Part shown: piece after piece, positions 43,767-52,532 of the stretch
Numbering within the stretch: the first letter of the stretch is position 1
Layout of the letters: each line of letters opens with the position of its first letter
Assembly: GCF_001262605.1 (NCBI RefSeq)
Contig: NZ_LGTC01000001.1
Span: 5,714,001-5,778,000, forward strand
Source: Pseudobacteroides cellulosolvens ATCC 35603 = DSM 2933
GTDB taxonomy: Bacteria > Bacillota > Clostridia > Acetivibrionales > DSM-2933
Reading direction: 5' to 3'
Length of the DNA stretch: 64,000 nt
The notes under the pieces: model-generated
Seen by the model: the letters and a program-made list of their open reading frames with translations, nothing else
The model's database searches: none
What the model was told of the DNA's origin: nothing
Program-made: the position numbers and the translations under genes

Positions 43767-46700
43767 AAAAACTGACACGCCTTCTGCTGGTTAACTGGCA
43801 TTATTATTCTCTAGAGGTTATTGAATTTGATGATATAAACTTCCTTACCGGAAAAACCGGTGCAGGTAAAACTACAATCATAGATGCAATGCAGTTGGTT
43901 CTTTTAGGAGATACAAATGGGCAGCATTTTTTCAATAAAGCTGCCAACGACCGTTCACGTAGAACGCTTAAAGGGTACCTTCGCGGTGAATACGGTGATG
44001 ACGGCCAGACAGGTTTTTTGTCTTTAAGGGAAGGTCCATTTTCCAGCTATATTGTTTGTGAATTTTTTGATACCGAAAAAGATCGCTATTTGACCTTGGG
44101 AGTTGTATTTGACTGCAATTTCTCTGTTCAGGATGAAAGCACCTATTTTATACTGAAGGAGCCTATTCCTGAAAACTACTTCATAGTAGATGAAAGTCCT
44201 CTTTCCATAAAGGATCTGAAGGCTTACCTCAGGAAGAATTACGATAAGAACCTTTTTGAGTTCAGTGAAAGCGGAAGAGCCTATCAATCTAAAATAAAGA
44301 GCCTTTTTGGAGGGCTTCGTGACAACTACTTCAGTCTCCTAAAAAAAGCCGTATCCTTTTCACCCATTGTAGACATTGAGGAGTTCATCACCAGTAATAT
44401 ATGTGATGCAAAGGATAATGTGGATATAACTGCAATGCAGGAAAACTTGAGGCATTACAGGAAGCTTGAACAGGAAGCCAACCTTATGAAATCCAGAATT
44501 ACAGACCTGGAGAATATAAGCAGGAACTACAAGGCTTTGCAGGATGAAAGACAAAAGCTTGATATATATCAATATCTAATCGACAGATCGGAATTGGAAA
44601 AAAACCTGCTGGAAATTAATAAGATTAAGGATAATATAGAAAACCTGGAAAACCAATATGCTGAAAAAGCTGGAAACCAGGCCAAACTAGCAGCTGAAAT
44701 CATGGAAAAGTCCACTTCCCGTGACAGCCTTATTGAGCAGCGGGGGAAGGATAACCTTTACCAAAACCAACAAGCCCTTGAGAGTGAGAAGAAAACAATA
44801 GAAGAAAAGATAAGATCTTTTGAAAGCACTATCAATGAACTGGTAAACCGCTTCCATATATACGGTCTTAACTGGAGTTCTGCGGCAGAAGATACTGAGA
44901 ACCTCATAGGACATGTTGGGAGACTAAGTAACAAAGACTCTATTAATGATGAGCTCAACGAGCTCTATACAAGTCTTACTAGCTTTAAGCATGGAATAGG
45001 AAAGCTGCTTGATATAAGGGATTACAACCTATCAAGCTTAAGCAGTGACCAGTACCATAAGCTGATGGAATCAGGAGATTCTTTTAAAACCTCTCTTTCC
45101 AATCTTGGGCATATGCTTAGTAAGCTTTTGGATTCAAAGTCCCTTGTCCTTAAAGAATGTGAAGAAAAAATAATTGCTCTTAAGAGGAATATCAAGCCTT
45201 TTGACCGTACAGTGCAGACTCTGAAGGAAGAACTTCAGCTTCGTCTCTCATTGAAGTATAAAAAGGACATTGCTGTAAATATACTGGCGGACCTTCTGGA
45301 AATTCCCGATGCAAGATGGGTCAACACCATTGAAGGATATATGAACAGACAGAAGCAGTATATACTGGTAGCTCCAGAATACTATCCTGAAGCCCTTAAG
45401 TGTTATGAGCAAATAAAGCTTGATAAAGGTATTTATGATATCGGGCTTATTGACGGAGAAAAAGCACTTTCCTCTAACCCGGTATGTTTAAAGGGAAGCC
45501 TTGCTGAGGAAGTTTTCACTGATGATCCATATGCCCGTGCGTACGTTGACTTTTTACTTGGCAGGGTTATAAAGTGCGATAGTGTTACCGACCTTAGAAA
45601 AAACGACCGCTCTGTAACGGATACTGGAATGCTCTATCAAGGCTATGTTGCAAGCCAAATAAGTCCTTCTCTTTGGCAAAAACCTCTTATAGGTAAAAAG
45701 TCCATTCAGGAGCAAATTGCAAGGCTGGAACTGGAAAAAAACGAGCTGGAAGAAGATTATAAGCTCATCAAGTCTTCTTTTGATATGTTTAAGAAAATAA
45801 GGCATATAGATACAATGAACCAGAATGAAGCACAGGATAACGACAGAAAGCTTCAGGAATCAATGGCCATACCCAATCTGCAGTCAAGGAAGCAGGAAAT
45901 ATTAGACAAGCTCTCACAACTAGACCTTGCGTGGATTCATGACATAAGCAATGAAATCAATGCTCTTGGAATAGAGATTGAGGAACTTAAATCCCTTGAG
46001 AGGGATTGCATATCAAAATGCGGGGTACTTAAAGAACGCATAGACAATTTACGTGATGTTCAGCTTCCTAATGAAATAGCACAGTCTGAGATTAAAAACA
46101 AGCAAATTACGGCAAACTATTCAAAGGAATGGATATCGGAAACAGGTGAACCAAGGTTTATAGAAGAACTGTCAAATAAGAAGAATCCAAATTCAATAAT
46201 AGCAGACCATAGGTCTTCATTAGGTGCTCGTAGAAATCAGCTGGAAAAGCATTTGGAGCTCCTTTTAAACCTCCGCTCTGAGTATAACCGCAAATATGGC
46301 TACAGCTACGACATCGGTGCACGTGACAATCAAAAATACGATAAGACCCTTTTAGAGCTTCGGGAAGAAAAACTGCCTCAGTATCTGGAGAAAATAACTG
46401 GAGCCAAATCAATGGCCTATGAGCAGTTTGTGAGTCATTTCCTTGCAGAGCTTAAGGCCAATATAGATGATGTTACCGAGAGGATTGCAGAACTTAATAA
46501 TTCACTTAAAAAGCATAGATGGGGTTCAGAGCAATTCAGTTTTTCCGTTGTACCCAATCCTGATTACAAGCCGTTTTACGATATGATTACCGACCCGATG
46601 CTAATGAGCGGTTATAATATTACATCCCATGTTTTTATTGAAAAGCACGGCCCGGTAATTGATGAGCTGTTCTCAAAAATTATGGATTACGGCAGCGGCA

Positions 46701-47170
46701 TGGACGCAGATTCCAGGCTGGAAATGGAGAAAAACATCAAACTCTACACCGATTATAAAACCTATTTGAGATTTGACATGTACTCCTATGACCAGGATAA
46801 CAACAGGCAGAGGCTCTCCAAGACATTGCTCAAAAAATCCGGCGGCGAAACCCAGACACCGTTTTACATTGCAATGCTGGCTTCCTTCGCCCAGCTTTAC
46901 CATGTTAATGATCGGAACTGGAACTGCATAAGGCTTATTATTTTTGATGAGGCCTTCAGCAAAATGGATGGGGAAAGAATAAGAGAAAGTATATTGCTTC
47001 TCCGAAGTATCGGCTTTCAGTGCATATTATCTGCCCCGCCTGAAAAAATAGGAGACATAGCACCTTTGGTGGATAGGAACATTGTTGCTATTAAAAAAGG
47101 CCGCCAATCATTTACAAGATTTTTTGCCGGAAGTAAGCTGTCTCAGGAGTTTGCAAGCAGCCTGGAATAG
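43763..47170 (+). CDS. jetC: JetC-like SMC ATPase
   Basis: 1135 residues, the SMC/MukB-type motor of the complex. Walker A GKTGAGKTT lies at residues 30-38. Long coiled coils span about 230-490 and 640-930 around a hinge-like globular part. The C-terminal head has the ABC signature SGGETQ (about 1026-1031) and Walker B LIIFDEAFSKMD with Asp1062-Glu1063. HFFNKAANDRSRRTLKGYLRGEYG after the P-loop is typical of the JetC/COG4913 group. Known complexes extrude DNA loops and identify small circular DNA. All ATPase motifs look intact, so the motor should be active. Confidence 0.88.
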   Translation: MKKLTRLLLVNWHYYSLEVIEFDDINFLTGKTGAGKTTIIDAMQLVLLGDTNGQHFFNKAANDRSRRTLKGYLRGEYGDDGQTGFLSLREGPFSSYIVCEFFDTEKDRYLTLGVVFDCNFSVQDESTYFILKEPIPENYFIVDESPLSIKDLKAYLRKNYDKNLFEFSESGRAYQSKIKSLFGGLRDNYFSLLKKAVSFSPIVDIEEFITSNICDAKDNVDITAMQENLRHYRKLEQEANLMKSRITDLENISRNYKALQDERQKLDIYQYLIDRSELEKNLLEINKIKDNIENLENQYAEKAGNQAKLAAEIMEKSTSRDSLIEQRGKDNLYQNQQALESEKKTIEEKIRSFESTINELVNRFHIYGLNWSSAAEDTENLIGHVGRLSNKDSINDELNELYTSLTSFKHGIGKLLDIRDYNLSSLSSDQYHKLMESGDSFKTSLSNLGHMLSKLLDSKSLVLKECEEKIIALKRNIKPFDRTVQTLKEELQLRLSLKYKKDIAVNILADLLEIPDARWVNTIEGYMNRQKQYILVAPEYYPEALKCYEQIKLDKGIYDIGLIDGEKALSSNPVCLKGSLAEEVFTDDPYARAYVDFLLGRVIKCDSVTDLRKNDRSVTDTGMLYQGYVASQISPSLWQKPLIGKKSIQEQIARLELEKNELEEDYKLIKSSFDMFKKIRHIDTMNQNEAQDNDRKLQESMAIPNLQSRKQEILDKLSQLDLAWIHDISNEINALGIEIEELKSLERDCISKCGVLKERIDNLRDVQLPNEIAQSEIKNKQITANYSKEWISETGEPRFIEELSNKKNPNSIIADHRSSLGARRNQLEKHLELLLNLRSEYNRKYGYSYDIGARDNQKYDKTLLELREEKLPQYLEKITGAKSMAYEQFVSHFLAELKANIDDVTERIAELNNSLKKHRWGSEQFSFSVVPNPDYKPFYDMITDPMLMSGYNITSHVFIEKHGPVIDELFSKIMDYGSGMDADSRLEMEKNIKLYTDYKTYLRFDMYSYDQDNNRQRLSKTLLKKSGGETQTPFYIAMLASFAQLYHVNDRNWNCIRLIIFDEAFSKMDGERIRESILLLRSIGFQCILSAPPEKIGDIAPLVDRNIVAIKKGRQSFTRFFAGSKLSQEFASSLE

Positions 47171-47174
47171 TAGT

Positions 47175-47240
47175 TTATAACATGCACTTTATTTTATTTA
47201 ATTATTTAATTGGTAAAAAATTATATATTTCATGTTATAA
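47175..47240. repeat. 10-bp inverted repeat between jetC and the protease gene
   Basis: TTATAACATG at 47175-47184 and its exact complement at 47231-47240 bracket most of the 108-bp jetC-protease spacer. The right arm contains TATAAT. It could be an operator, a loop-forming partial terminator or chance in AT-rich DNA. Confidence 0.4.
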
Positions 47241-47278
47241 TTTTATTATAGTGAACAACATAATGGGGAGGGATAGTT

Positions 47279-48358
47279 TTGAAATTTAGCAAAAAAAGTT
47301 TTGCTGATGCATCTGAAAACACTGAAGAAACTATGGATATAAACAATGAAAACTCAAGCAATACCTTTAAAATAAAGGAACCACCGGTTCTTTTCGACAA
47401 AACCCAAAAGTTGGTGCAAAAAACAGAAAACATTCTAGGACACAAGATGCTTGTTTATTGGATGTCTCATAGGGGAAGTGTTTGTCAAAACGATATTATC
47501 GCTCTTTATGAAATATTCAAAAAAATGGGGAGACAAGAGAAAATCTCCATATTCATAAAATCAAACGGTGGTGATGTAGAAGCTGCCTTGAGGATAGTAA
47601 ACCTTATAAGAAGTTACTGCAGTAATGTCAATGTGCTGATACCTCTTGAATGTGCTTCTGCTGCCACAATGATAGCAATGGGTGCAAGTGAAATATTTAT
47701 GGGCCCTCTTTCCCATCTCACAGCTATAGATTCTTCCATACGCCATGATCTCTCACCTATTGATGAACGGGAAAACAGAAGAATCCGCGTAAGCCAGGAC
47801 GAACTCCAGAGAATAATAACCCTTTGGGAAAACCGTGCCCATGAGCATCACGGCAACCCGTACGCAGAAGTTTTCAAGTATATACATCCATTGGTGATTG
47901 GTGCCCTTGACAGATCAAGCTCCCTCTCCATTAAGGTATGTAAGGAGATTTTATCCTATCATCTTACTGAAGAGAGTGAATGCGACAGAATCAGCAAGCA
48001 CCTTAATTCCGAATACCCCTCCCACGGTTATCCTATTACTGCCAGGGAAGCATCCCGAATCGGACTTAATGTAACCATGCTGGATGATGAGCTCAACAAT
48101 GCATTATTGGAACTCAACCAGATTTACTCTGAAATGGCACAAAGAGCTCTTACAGATTATGATGAGTACAATTACCATGACAATGAAATCTTGAATATAC
48201 TTGAAGCAGAAGGTATCCAGATTTACTATCAGAATGACAAGGACTGGAACTATATAAAAGAAGAAAGAAGATATCAAATACTAAATGACGAAAGCTCATG
48301 GAGGAAAATACAAATGCAAGGAAGCAAGAAGACCAAGAGCATTCTGCATATAGGATGA
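47279..48358 (+). CDS. ClpP/crotonase-fold SDH-family serine protease
   Basis: 359 residues of the serine dehydrogenase proteinase (SDH) family. The Clp fold (about 55-250) shows KISIFIKSNGGDVEAALRI and the nucleophile region CASAATMIAMGASEIFMGP, with Ser127 as the likely catalytic residue; LTAIDSSI follows where relatives have GPIDPQ. An HEHHG stretch and helical C-terminus follow. Relatives are soluble or membrane-associated peptidases; no TM or signal is evident here. Start TTG 47279 lies behind GGGGAGGG. It follows jetC by 108 bp on the same strand, in the position where the JetD nuclease would be expected, and precedes the GH16 and NdpA-like genes. A functional link to JetABC is inferred from position only. 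Confidence 0.78.
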   Translation: MKFSKKSFADASENTEETMDINNENSSNTFKIKEPPVLFDKTQKLVQKTENILGHKMLVYWMSHRGSVCQNDIIALYEIFKKMGRQEKISIFIKSNGGDVEAALRIVNLIRSYCSNVNVLIPLECASAATMIAMGASEIFMGPLSHLTAIDSSIRHDLSPIDERENRRIRVSQDELQRIITLWENRAHEHHGNPYAEVFKYIHPLVIGALDRSSSLSIKVCKEILSYHLTEESECDRISKHLNSEYPSHGYPITAREASRIGLNVTMLDDELNNALLELNQIYSEMAQRALTDYDEYNYHDNEILNILEAEGIQIYYQNDKDWNYIKEERRYQILNDESSWRKIQMQGSKKTKSILHIG

Positions 48359-48429
48359 TTTAAATAGACATAAATTTACAGCCTGGTTCAATTTGATTTT
48401 ATCTTATTTTATTTTGAGGAGGAGTTTTA

Positions 48430-50214
48430 ATGTTTTTAAGTAAGAAAGCAAAATATATTTCCTGCCTTGCTCTAGCCTTGTTAGCAGCTTTATCTTTTAG
48501 CTGTTCCCAGGCTTTTGCATCTGATCCTGCGAAATTATTAGGTTATGTGAAACCCTGTATTTCTAATGTTCCGGATGATATCAACTCAGGCTTCAAGGTT
48601 GAGCTTACAGGCTGCTCAAGTATTACAACAAATTCTTCGGGCTCCTTTGAATTAACTCTTTCAACCGGATCACAAAGCCGAATATTGAAAATATCAAAGG
48701 AAGGCTATGTTTCAAGAACAATACAACTATCCACTATTGCTGAAGATGTAATATTAAAACTAAATGATTTAGATATGTTTGCAGGTGATATTAATGGTGA
48801 TAGCAGCATAAATATGTCTGACATTATAAAGCTTGCATTATCCTTCAACGCTTTAAAAGGAAGTCCGGGGTATAATGGTGTTTGTGACTTCAATCTTGAC
48901 GGCAACATAAATATGTCCGACATAATAATAATGGCTGTTAACTTTAATAAAACTCCAGCAGATTACCCTGAACTTATTATAGACGAAATACCTTTAAATG
49001 GACCTAATCTTCTTTCAAACGGCGATTTTTCCACAAGTTCAACCAGCTGGTCTAACTGGATTGAAGCAGGTGCAACAGCCTCAATTTCCGCTGCAAGCGG
49101 TGAATATACCCTAGACATATCAAATACAGGCCCTAATCCTCATTCAATACATTTCTATCAAGGTCCTGTTAAATTGACAAAGGGAAAGGTATATGAATTA
49201 TCCTTTGATGCAAGATCCACTATAGACAGAGAAATACGGCCAACTGTGGAAAACTCAACTACATATGCAGCCTATTTGTTTACAACAGCTAGTCTTACCA
49301 ACAAGATGACTAGGCACACCTTTAAGTTTACAGCCTCTGCAGATGACGCCAATGCAAGGATTCTTTTCAGCGTTGGAAGCATATTTGAAAACATAAACCA
49401 ACATCATACCATTTATATGGATAATATATCCTTTAAGGATCTATCAGGCGTAAATCTTACTCCAACTCCATTACCAACTCCATATCCTTCATCAGGTCAA
49501 TGGAAACTGGTATGGAAAGATGAATTTGACAGTGCCAACGGCTCCAAGCCCGACTCTACCAAATGGACTTACGATATAGGCGGCTCCGGTTGGGGAAACA
49601 ATGAACTCCAATATTATACAAGCAATGTTAAAAACGCTTACATAGATAACGGCAACCTAATAATAAAGGCAATAACTGAAAGCTATAATGGAAAGAACTA
49701 CACCTCAGCCCGTCTTAAGACCCTTGGCAAATTTGAAGCACAGTATGGAAAGTTTGAAGCAAGAATGAAGCTTCCCTATGGTCAAGGTATATGGCCTGCA
49801 TTCTGGATGCTTGGAAATGATATTGACTCGACTTCCTGGCCTGTATGCGGCGAAATAGACATCATGGAGTTTATCGGCAAAGAACCTCCAAACGTATATG
49901 GTACAATTCACGGCCCCGGATACTGCGGTGGAGAAGGAAAATCTGCTAAAATCACAGTGCCAAAGCTTTCTGACGAATATCATACTTTTACAATAGAATG
50001 GGAACCCGATGTAATTAGATGGTATGTGGATGGAACTTTATATCATACCGAAACAACAAGCCGTGTAAGTCCAAACAAATGGGCTTACGATCATCCATTC
50101 TTTATGATACTTAATCTTGCTATTGGCGGAAACTGGCCTGGAAGTCCAGATGCCACTACTGTGTTCCCCCAAACCCTTACGGTTGACTATGTGAGGGTGT
50201 ACCAAAGACAATAA
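48430..50214 (+). CDS. Secreted dockerin GH16 beta-glucanase with CBM4-like module
   Basis: 594 residues: signal peptide (to about FASDPA), carboxypeptidase-regulatory-like module (about 35-115), dockerin (about 118-180; GDINGDSSINMSD and DFNLDGNINMSD), CBM4-type domain (about 190-335; NLLSNGDFSTSSTSW), a Thr-Pro linker and a C-terminal GH16 domain (about 355-594). Catalytic Glu475, Asp477 and Glu480 lie in GEIDIMEFIG. The WKDEFDS and ELQYYTS motifs point to laminarinase/lichenase activity on beta-1,3(4)-glucan. The dockerin is internal, not terminal. It is wedged between the SDH protease and NdpA-like genes, 13 bp before the latter, so it is probably co-transcribed with them, an odd setting for a cellulosomal enzyme. 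Confidence 0.9.
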   Translation: MFLSKKAKYISCLALALLAALSFSCSQAFASDPAKLLGYVKPCISNVPDDINSGFKVELTGCSSITTNSSGSFELTLSTGSQSRILKISKEGYVSRTIQLSTIAEDVILKLNDLDMFAGDINGDSSINMSDIIKLALSFNALKGSPGYNGVCDFNLDGNINMSDIIIMAVNFNKTPADYPELIIDEIPLNGPNLLSNGDFSTSSTSWSNWIEAGATASISAASGEYTLDISNTGPNPHSIHFYQGPVKLTKGKVYELSFDARSTIDREIRPTVENSTTYAAYLFTTASLTNKMTRHTFKFTASADDANARILFSVGSIFENINQHHTIYMDNISFKDLSGVNLTPTPLPTPYPSSGQWKLVWKDEFDSANGSKPDSTKWTYDIGGSGWGNNELQYYTSNVKNAYIDNGNLIIKAITESYNGKNYTSARLKTLGKFEAQYGKFEARMKLPYGQGIWPAFWMLGNDIDSTSWPVCGEIDIMEFIGKEPPNVYGTIHGPGYCGGEGKSAKITVPKLSDEYHTFTIEWEPDVIRWYVDGTLYHTETTSRVSPNKWAYDHPFFMILNLAIGGNWPGSPDATTVFPQTLTVDYVRVYQRQ

Positions 50215-50227
50215 GGAGGTTTATATA

Positions 50228-51256
50228 GTGTCAATTTCTATAAACAGGGCTATTATTCACGTTCTGGATAAAGAATCTGAAGAACCCTTACTAAATTCTC
50301 ACGAACTACATTTGGATGAAGATTTGGAACAGTACCTTGAAAAACACATAACAAAATCCTTATCCGATGAGGAGGCTAGAAAAGGCCGCTTTAAAGAGGG
50401 TATGAATATCGTGAGGGAAACGGCATTCAGGATGATCCATGAAACAGATTATTTCCTGGAAGGCTCCAAAGAAATAGCCCGTCAGTTGTTTAAAGCAATG
50501 AAGACCAACAACAGTATATCATCAACAGATCTTATAGTTGCAAGCTATTTTAATGAGGATGAGCCATTCATAGCTATATTGAAAATGGATTATACAACTT
50601 CATACATCCATGAAATAGAAATGGACGGCAGCGATTTTAAAATTTATATAAAAAAACAGGAAATAAGCCTTCCGGCCCCAAACCAGAAAATACAGAAATG
50701 TGCCTTTATCAGAGACTGTTTTTCCAATGATGAACATGACCTGATCATTTTGGATAATCAGATTTACGCTAAAGGTGACAAAGAGCCAGTAGCCCAATTT
50801 TTTCTCCATACTTTTTTAGGTGCCGATCTTATGATGGACAGCAGGGCATATACAAAGCTTTTCAAAAAGGAGACAGAAAACTGGATAAGGGAAAAGGTTA
50901 AAGAAGGTGAGGATCATATTGAAGATATCCGTGAACTGGTAATTAATACAATACGTCAGGAAGATGAAATCGATTTAGTGTCCTTCTCTCAAAATGCTTT
51001 CGGTACCAAGCAATACCTCCATGAGGATTTTCAAACTGCAATGCAGGAAAAGGGTCTTGATGTGGAAAAGTTTGAAGTGGACAAGGATTGGGTTGAAAAG
51101 AAACTCTGCAAGGTGAAGCTTAAAATTGACAGCGGTATTGAGGTTGTAGTAGACTACGAAGTTTTCAACGAAAAGGAAAGGTTTGAAATTTTAAGAAACC
51201 CTGATGGTACAAGAACTATAATTATTAAAAACATAAATAATATTTTTGAAAGATAA
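50228..51256 (+). CDS. NdpA/YejK-like nucleoid-associated protein
   Basis: 342 residues resembling the NdpA (37-kDa nucleoid-associated) family. INRAIIHVLDKESEEPLLN at the N-terminus, SHELHLDEDLEQYLEKHI, and further on FIAILKMDYTTSYIHEIE match the family's opening blocks. The C-terminal half is acidic and helical. E. coli YejK associates with the nucleoid and interacts with topoisomerase IV. Start GTG 50228 has AAGGAGG 8 bp upstream and is 13 bp after the GH16 stop. A terminator follows. In this setting it may handle DNA for the Jet condensin (inference). Confidence 0.72.
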   Translation: MSISINRAIIHVLDKESEEPLLNSHELHLDEDLEQYLEKHITKSLSDEEARKGRFKEGMNIVRETAFRMIHETDYFLEGSKEIARQLFKAMKTNNSISSTDLIVASYFNEDEPFIAILKMDYTTSYIHEIEMDGSDFKIYIKKQEISLPAPNQKIQKCAFIRDCFSNDEHDLIILDNQIYAKGDKEPVAQFFLHTFLGADLMMDSRAYTKLFKKETENWIREKVKEGEDHIEDIRELVINTIRQEDEIDLVSFSQNAFGTKQYLHEDFQTAMQEKGLDVEKFEVDKDWVEKKLCKVKLKIDSGIEVVVDYEVFNEKERFEILRNPDGTRTIIIKNINNIFER

Positions 51257-51265
51257 TAGACATTT

Positions 51266-51310
51266 AAACCCTGGCCACACCATATCTTATCATTGGTGCA
51301 GCCGGGGTTT
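51266..51310 (+). terminator. Terminator of the jet-protease-GH16-NdpA run
   Basis: AAACCCTGGC pairs with GCCGGGGTTT (one wobble) and a T-rich tail follows on the plus strand, 10 bp after the NdpA-like stop. Confidence 0.8.
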
Positions 51311-51320
51311 TTTATTTTAG

Positions 51321-52334
51321 TCATTCCTTAATTATAAATGCATCAGGTAAATACCTCTCTCCTGCTGGACTGCAAGGCTTATTCATTCGTTCATCCATAT
51401 AATACATGACTGTCGATGAACCTCCATCAAGGTTAGCTGCATTGTACGCACCATATTCCAACATTATGTCCTGAACTTTCTTTAAAGTAGCACCAATACT
51501 GGAAATTTGCCTACCGTCTATTACCAGCATCAAGACTTTTCCTTCCTTAGTCTGACCGATAGCTGTTCTAGGCTGGATACCCCATCCTCCATTTCCCGTT
51601 TTAATCTGAGGTTCACCATTCACAATTAAAAATGGAGTAAAAGAAACTGCATCTCTTAAGTTTAGTGATCCAATCTCACTCTTCTTATATCTTCCCACTA
51701 AAAGAATATTATCTTTGTTAAATCCTATGATTGGAAAGGTCGCGGAATTGTCACTGTGTACTATTTGGCCGTCTTTAATTACAATGCCCATAGGAACTCC
51801 GCCGTTTCCATGGCCTTCAGCATCCACAAAACCACTGGCATTTATGCCTCCGATGCCGGATTCAGACTTTATAAGAACATTTAGCTTCTCACCTATCTTT
51901 TTTAACTTGCTTGTAACTGCAAGCTTGACTCTGGATGGATCTTTAACTATAAGCATCTTACCTTTGAATGTAGACTCAGATATGTCCACTACCTCAATCT
52001 CCGGCTCACTGGGTATTTTACTTTCTTCATCATTTACTTCGTCATCCGGCAACTTTATTTCATTAATGTTAGACTTTACCGTCTGTATGGGAACAGTATT
52101 TTTCTTCATAATTCTATCTATTTCTTCTTCACTAATAAAAGCTGTAGCAAGGTATTGATGAGTAAATGTTGACATGGCAGTACCGACGTACAATTCCCTG
52201 AGTTCTCTAAATAAGCCAAAATTGCTGTAAAACATCAAAGTTAAAAATATACTGAACAACAGCATAAAAGTTCCAATGGACAGAAAAGCAATTTTAATTA
52301 CCTTTTTAAATATCCTTATAATGCCACCTCCCAC
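51321..52334 (-). CDS. Phosphodiester glycosidase (NAGPA) family membrane protein
   Basis: 337 residues: one N-terminal TM (about 12-32), a charged spacer and a NAGPA domain (about 125-335). Signatures are GGINASGFVDAEGHGNGG, the nearby VPMGIVIKDG, PRTAIGQTKEGKVLMLVIDG and the terminal active-site strand NAANLDGGSSTVMYY. Family members cleave or transfer phosphodiester-linked sugars of cell-envelope polymers and are common beside polysaccharide genes. The start is odd: the GTG at 52332-52334 lies inside the only Shine-Dalgarno-like run (GTGGGAGG), so initiation may occur a few codons downstream. Confidence 0.82.
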   Translation of the reverse strand: MGGGIIRIFKKVIKIAFLSIGTFMLLFSIFLTLMFYSNFGLFRELRELYVGTAMSTFTHQYLATAFISEEEIDRIMKKNTVPIQTVKSNINEIKLPDDEVNDEESKIPSEPEIEVVDISESTFKGKMLIVKDPSRVKLAVTSKLKKIGEKLNVLIKSESGIGGINASGFVDAEGHGNGGVPMGIVIKDGQIVHSDNSATFPIIGFNKDNILLVGRYKKSEIGSLNLRDAVSFTPFLIVNGEPQIKTGNGGWGIQPRTAIGQTKEGKVLMLVIDGRQISSIGATLKKVQDIMLEYGAYNAANLDGGSSTVMYYMDERMNKPCSPAGERYLPDAFIIKE

Positions 52335-52430
52335 AAATTCTTACTAGGAAATCGTATTATTTTTAATATAAGTATACCTTTAAAGCCAGCCTATTGCAAT
52401 GATTTTAAATTGGAATGACTTTTATTGTGG

Positions 52431-52460
52431 TTGATAAAATTTAGATAAATTATCTATAGT
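52431..52460 (+). promoter_or_regulatory. Possible promoter of the chemoreceptor gene
   Basis: TTGATA, 18-bp spacer, TATAGT, about 75 bp before the start codon. Confidence 0.4.
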
Positions 52461-52532
52461 ATTTTCCGATATACAACATAACAACATAATAAAAGTTGAA
52501 TACAAATATAACTCAAAGGTGAGGGTTTCATT

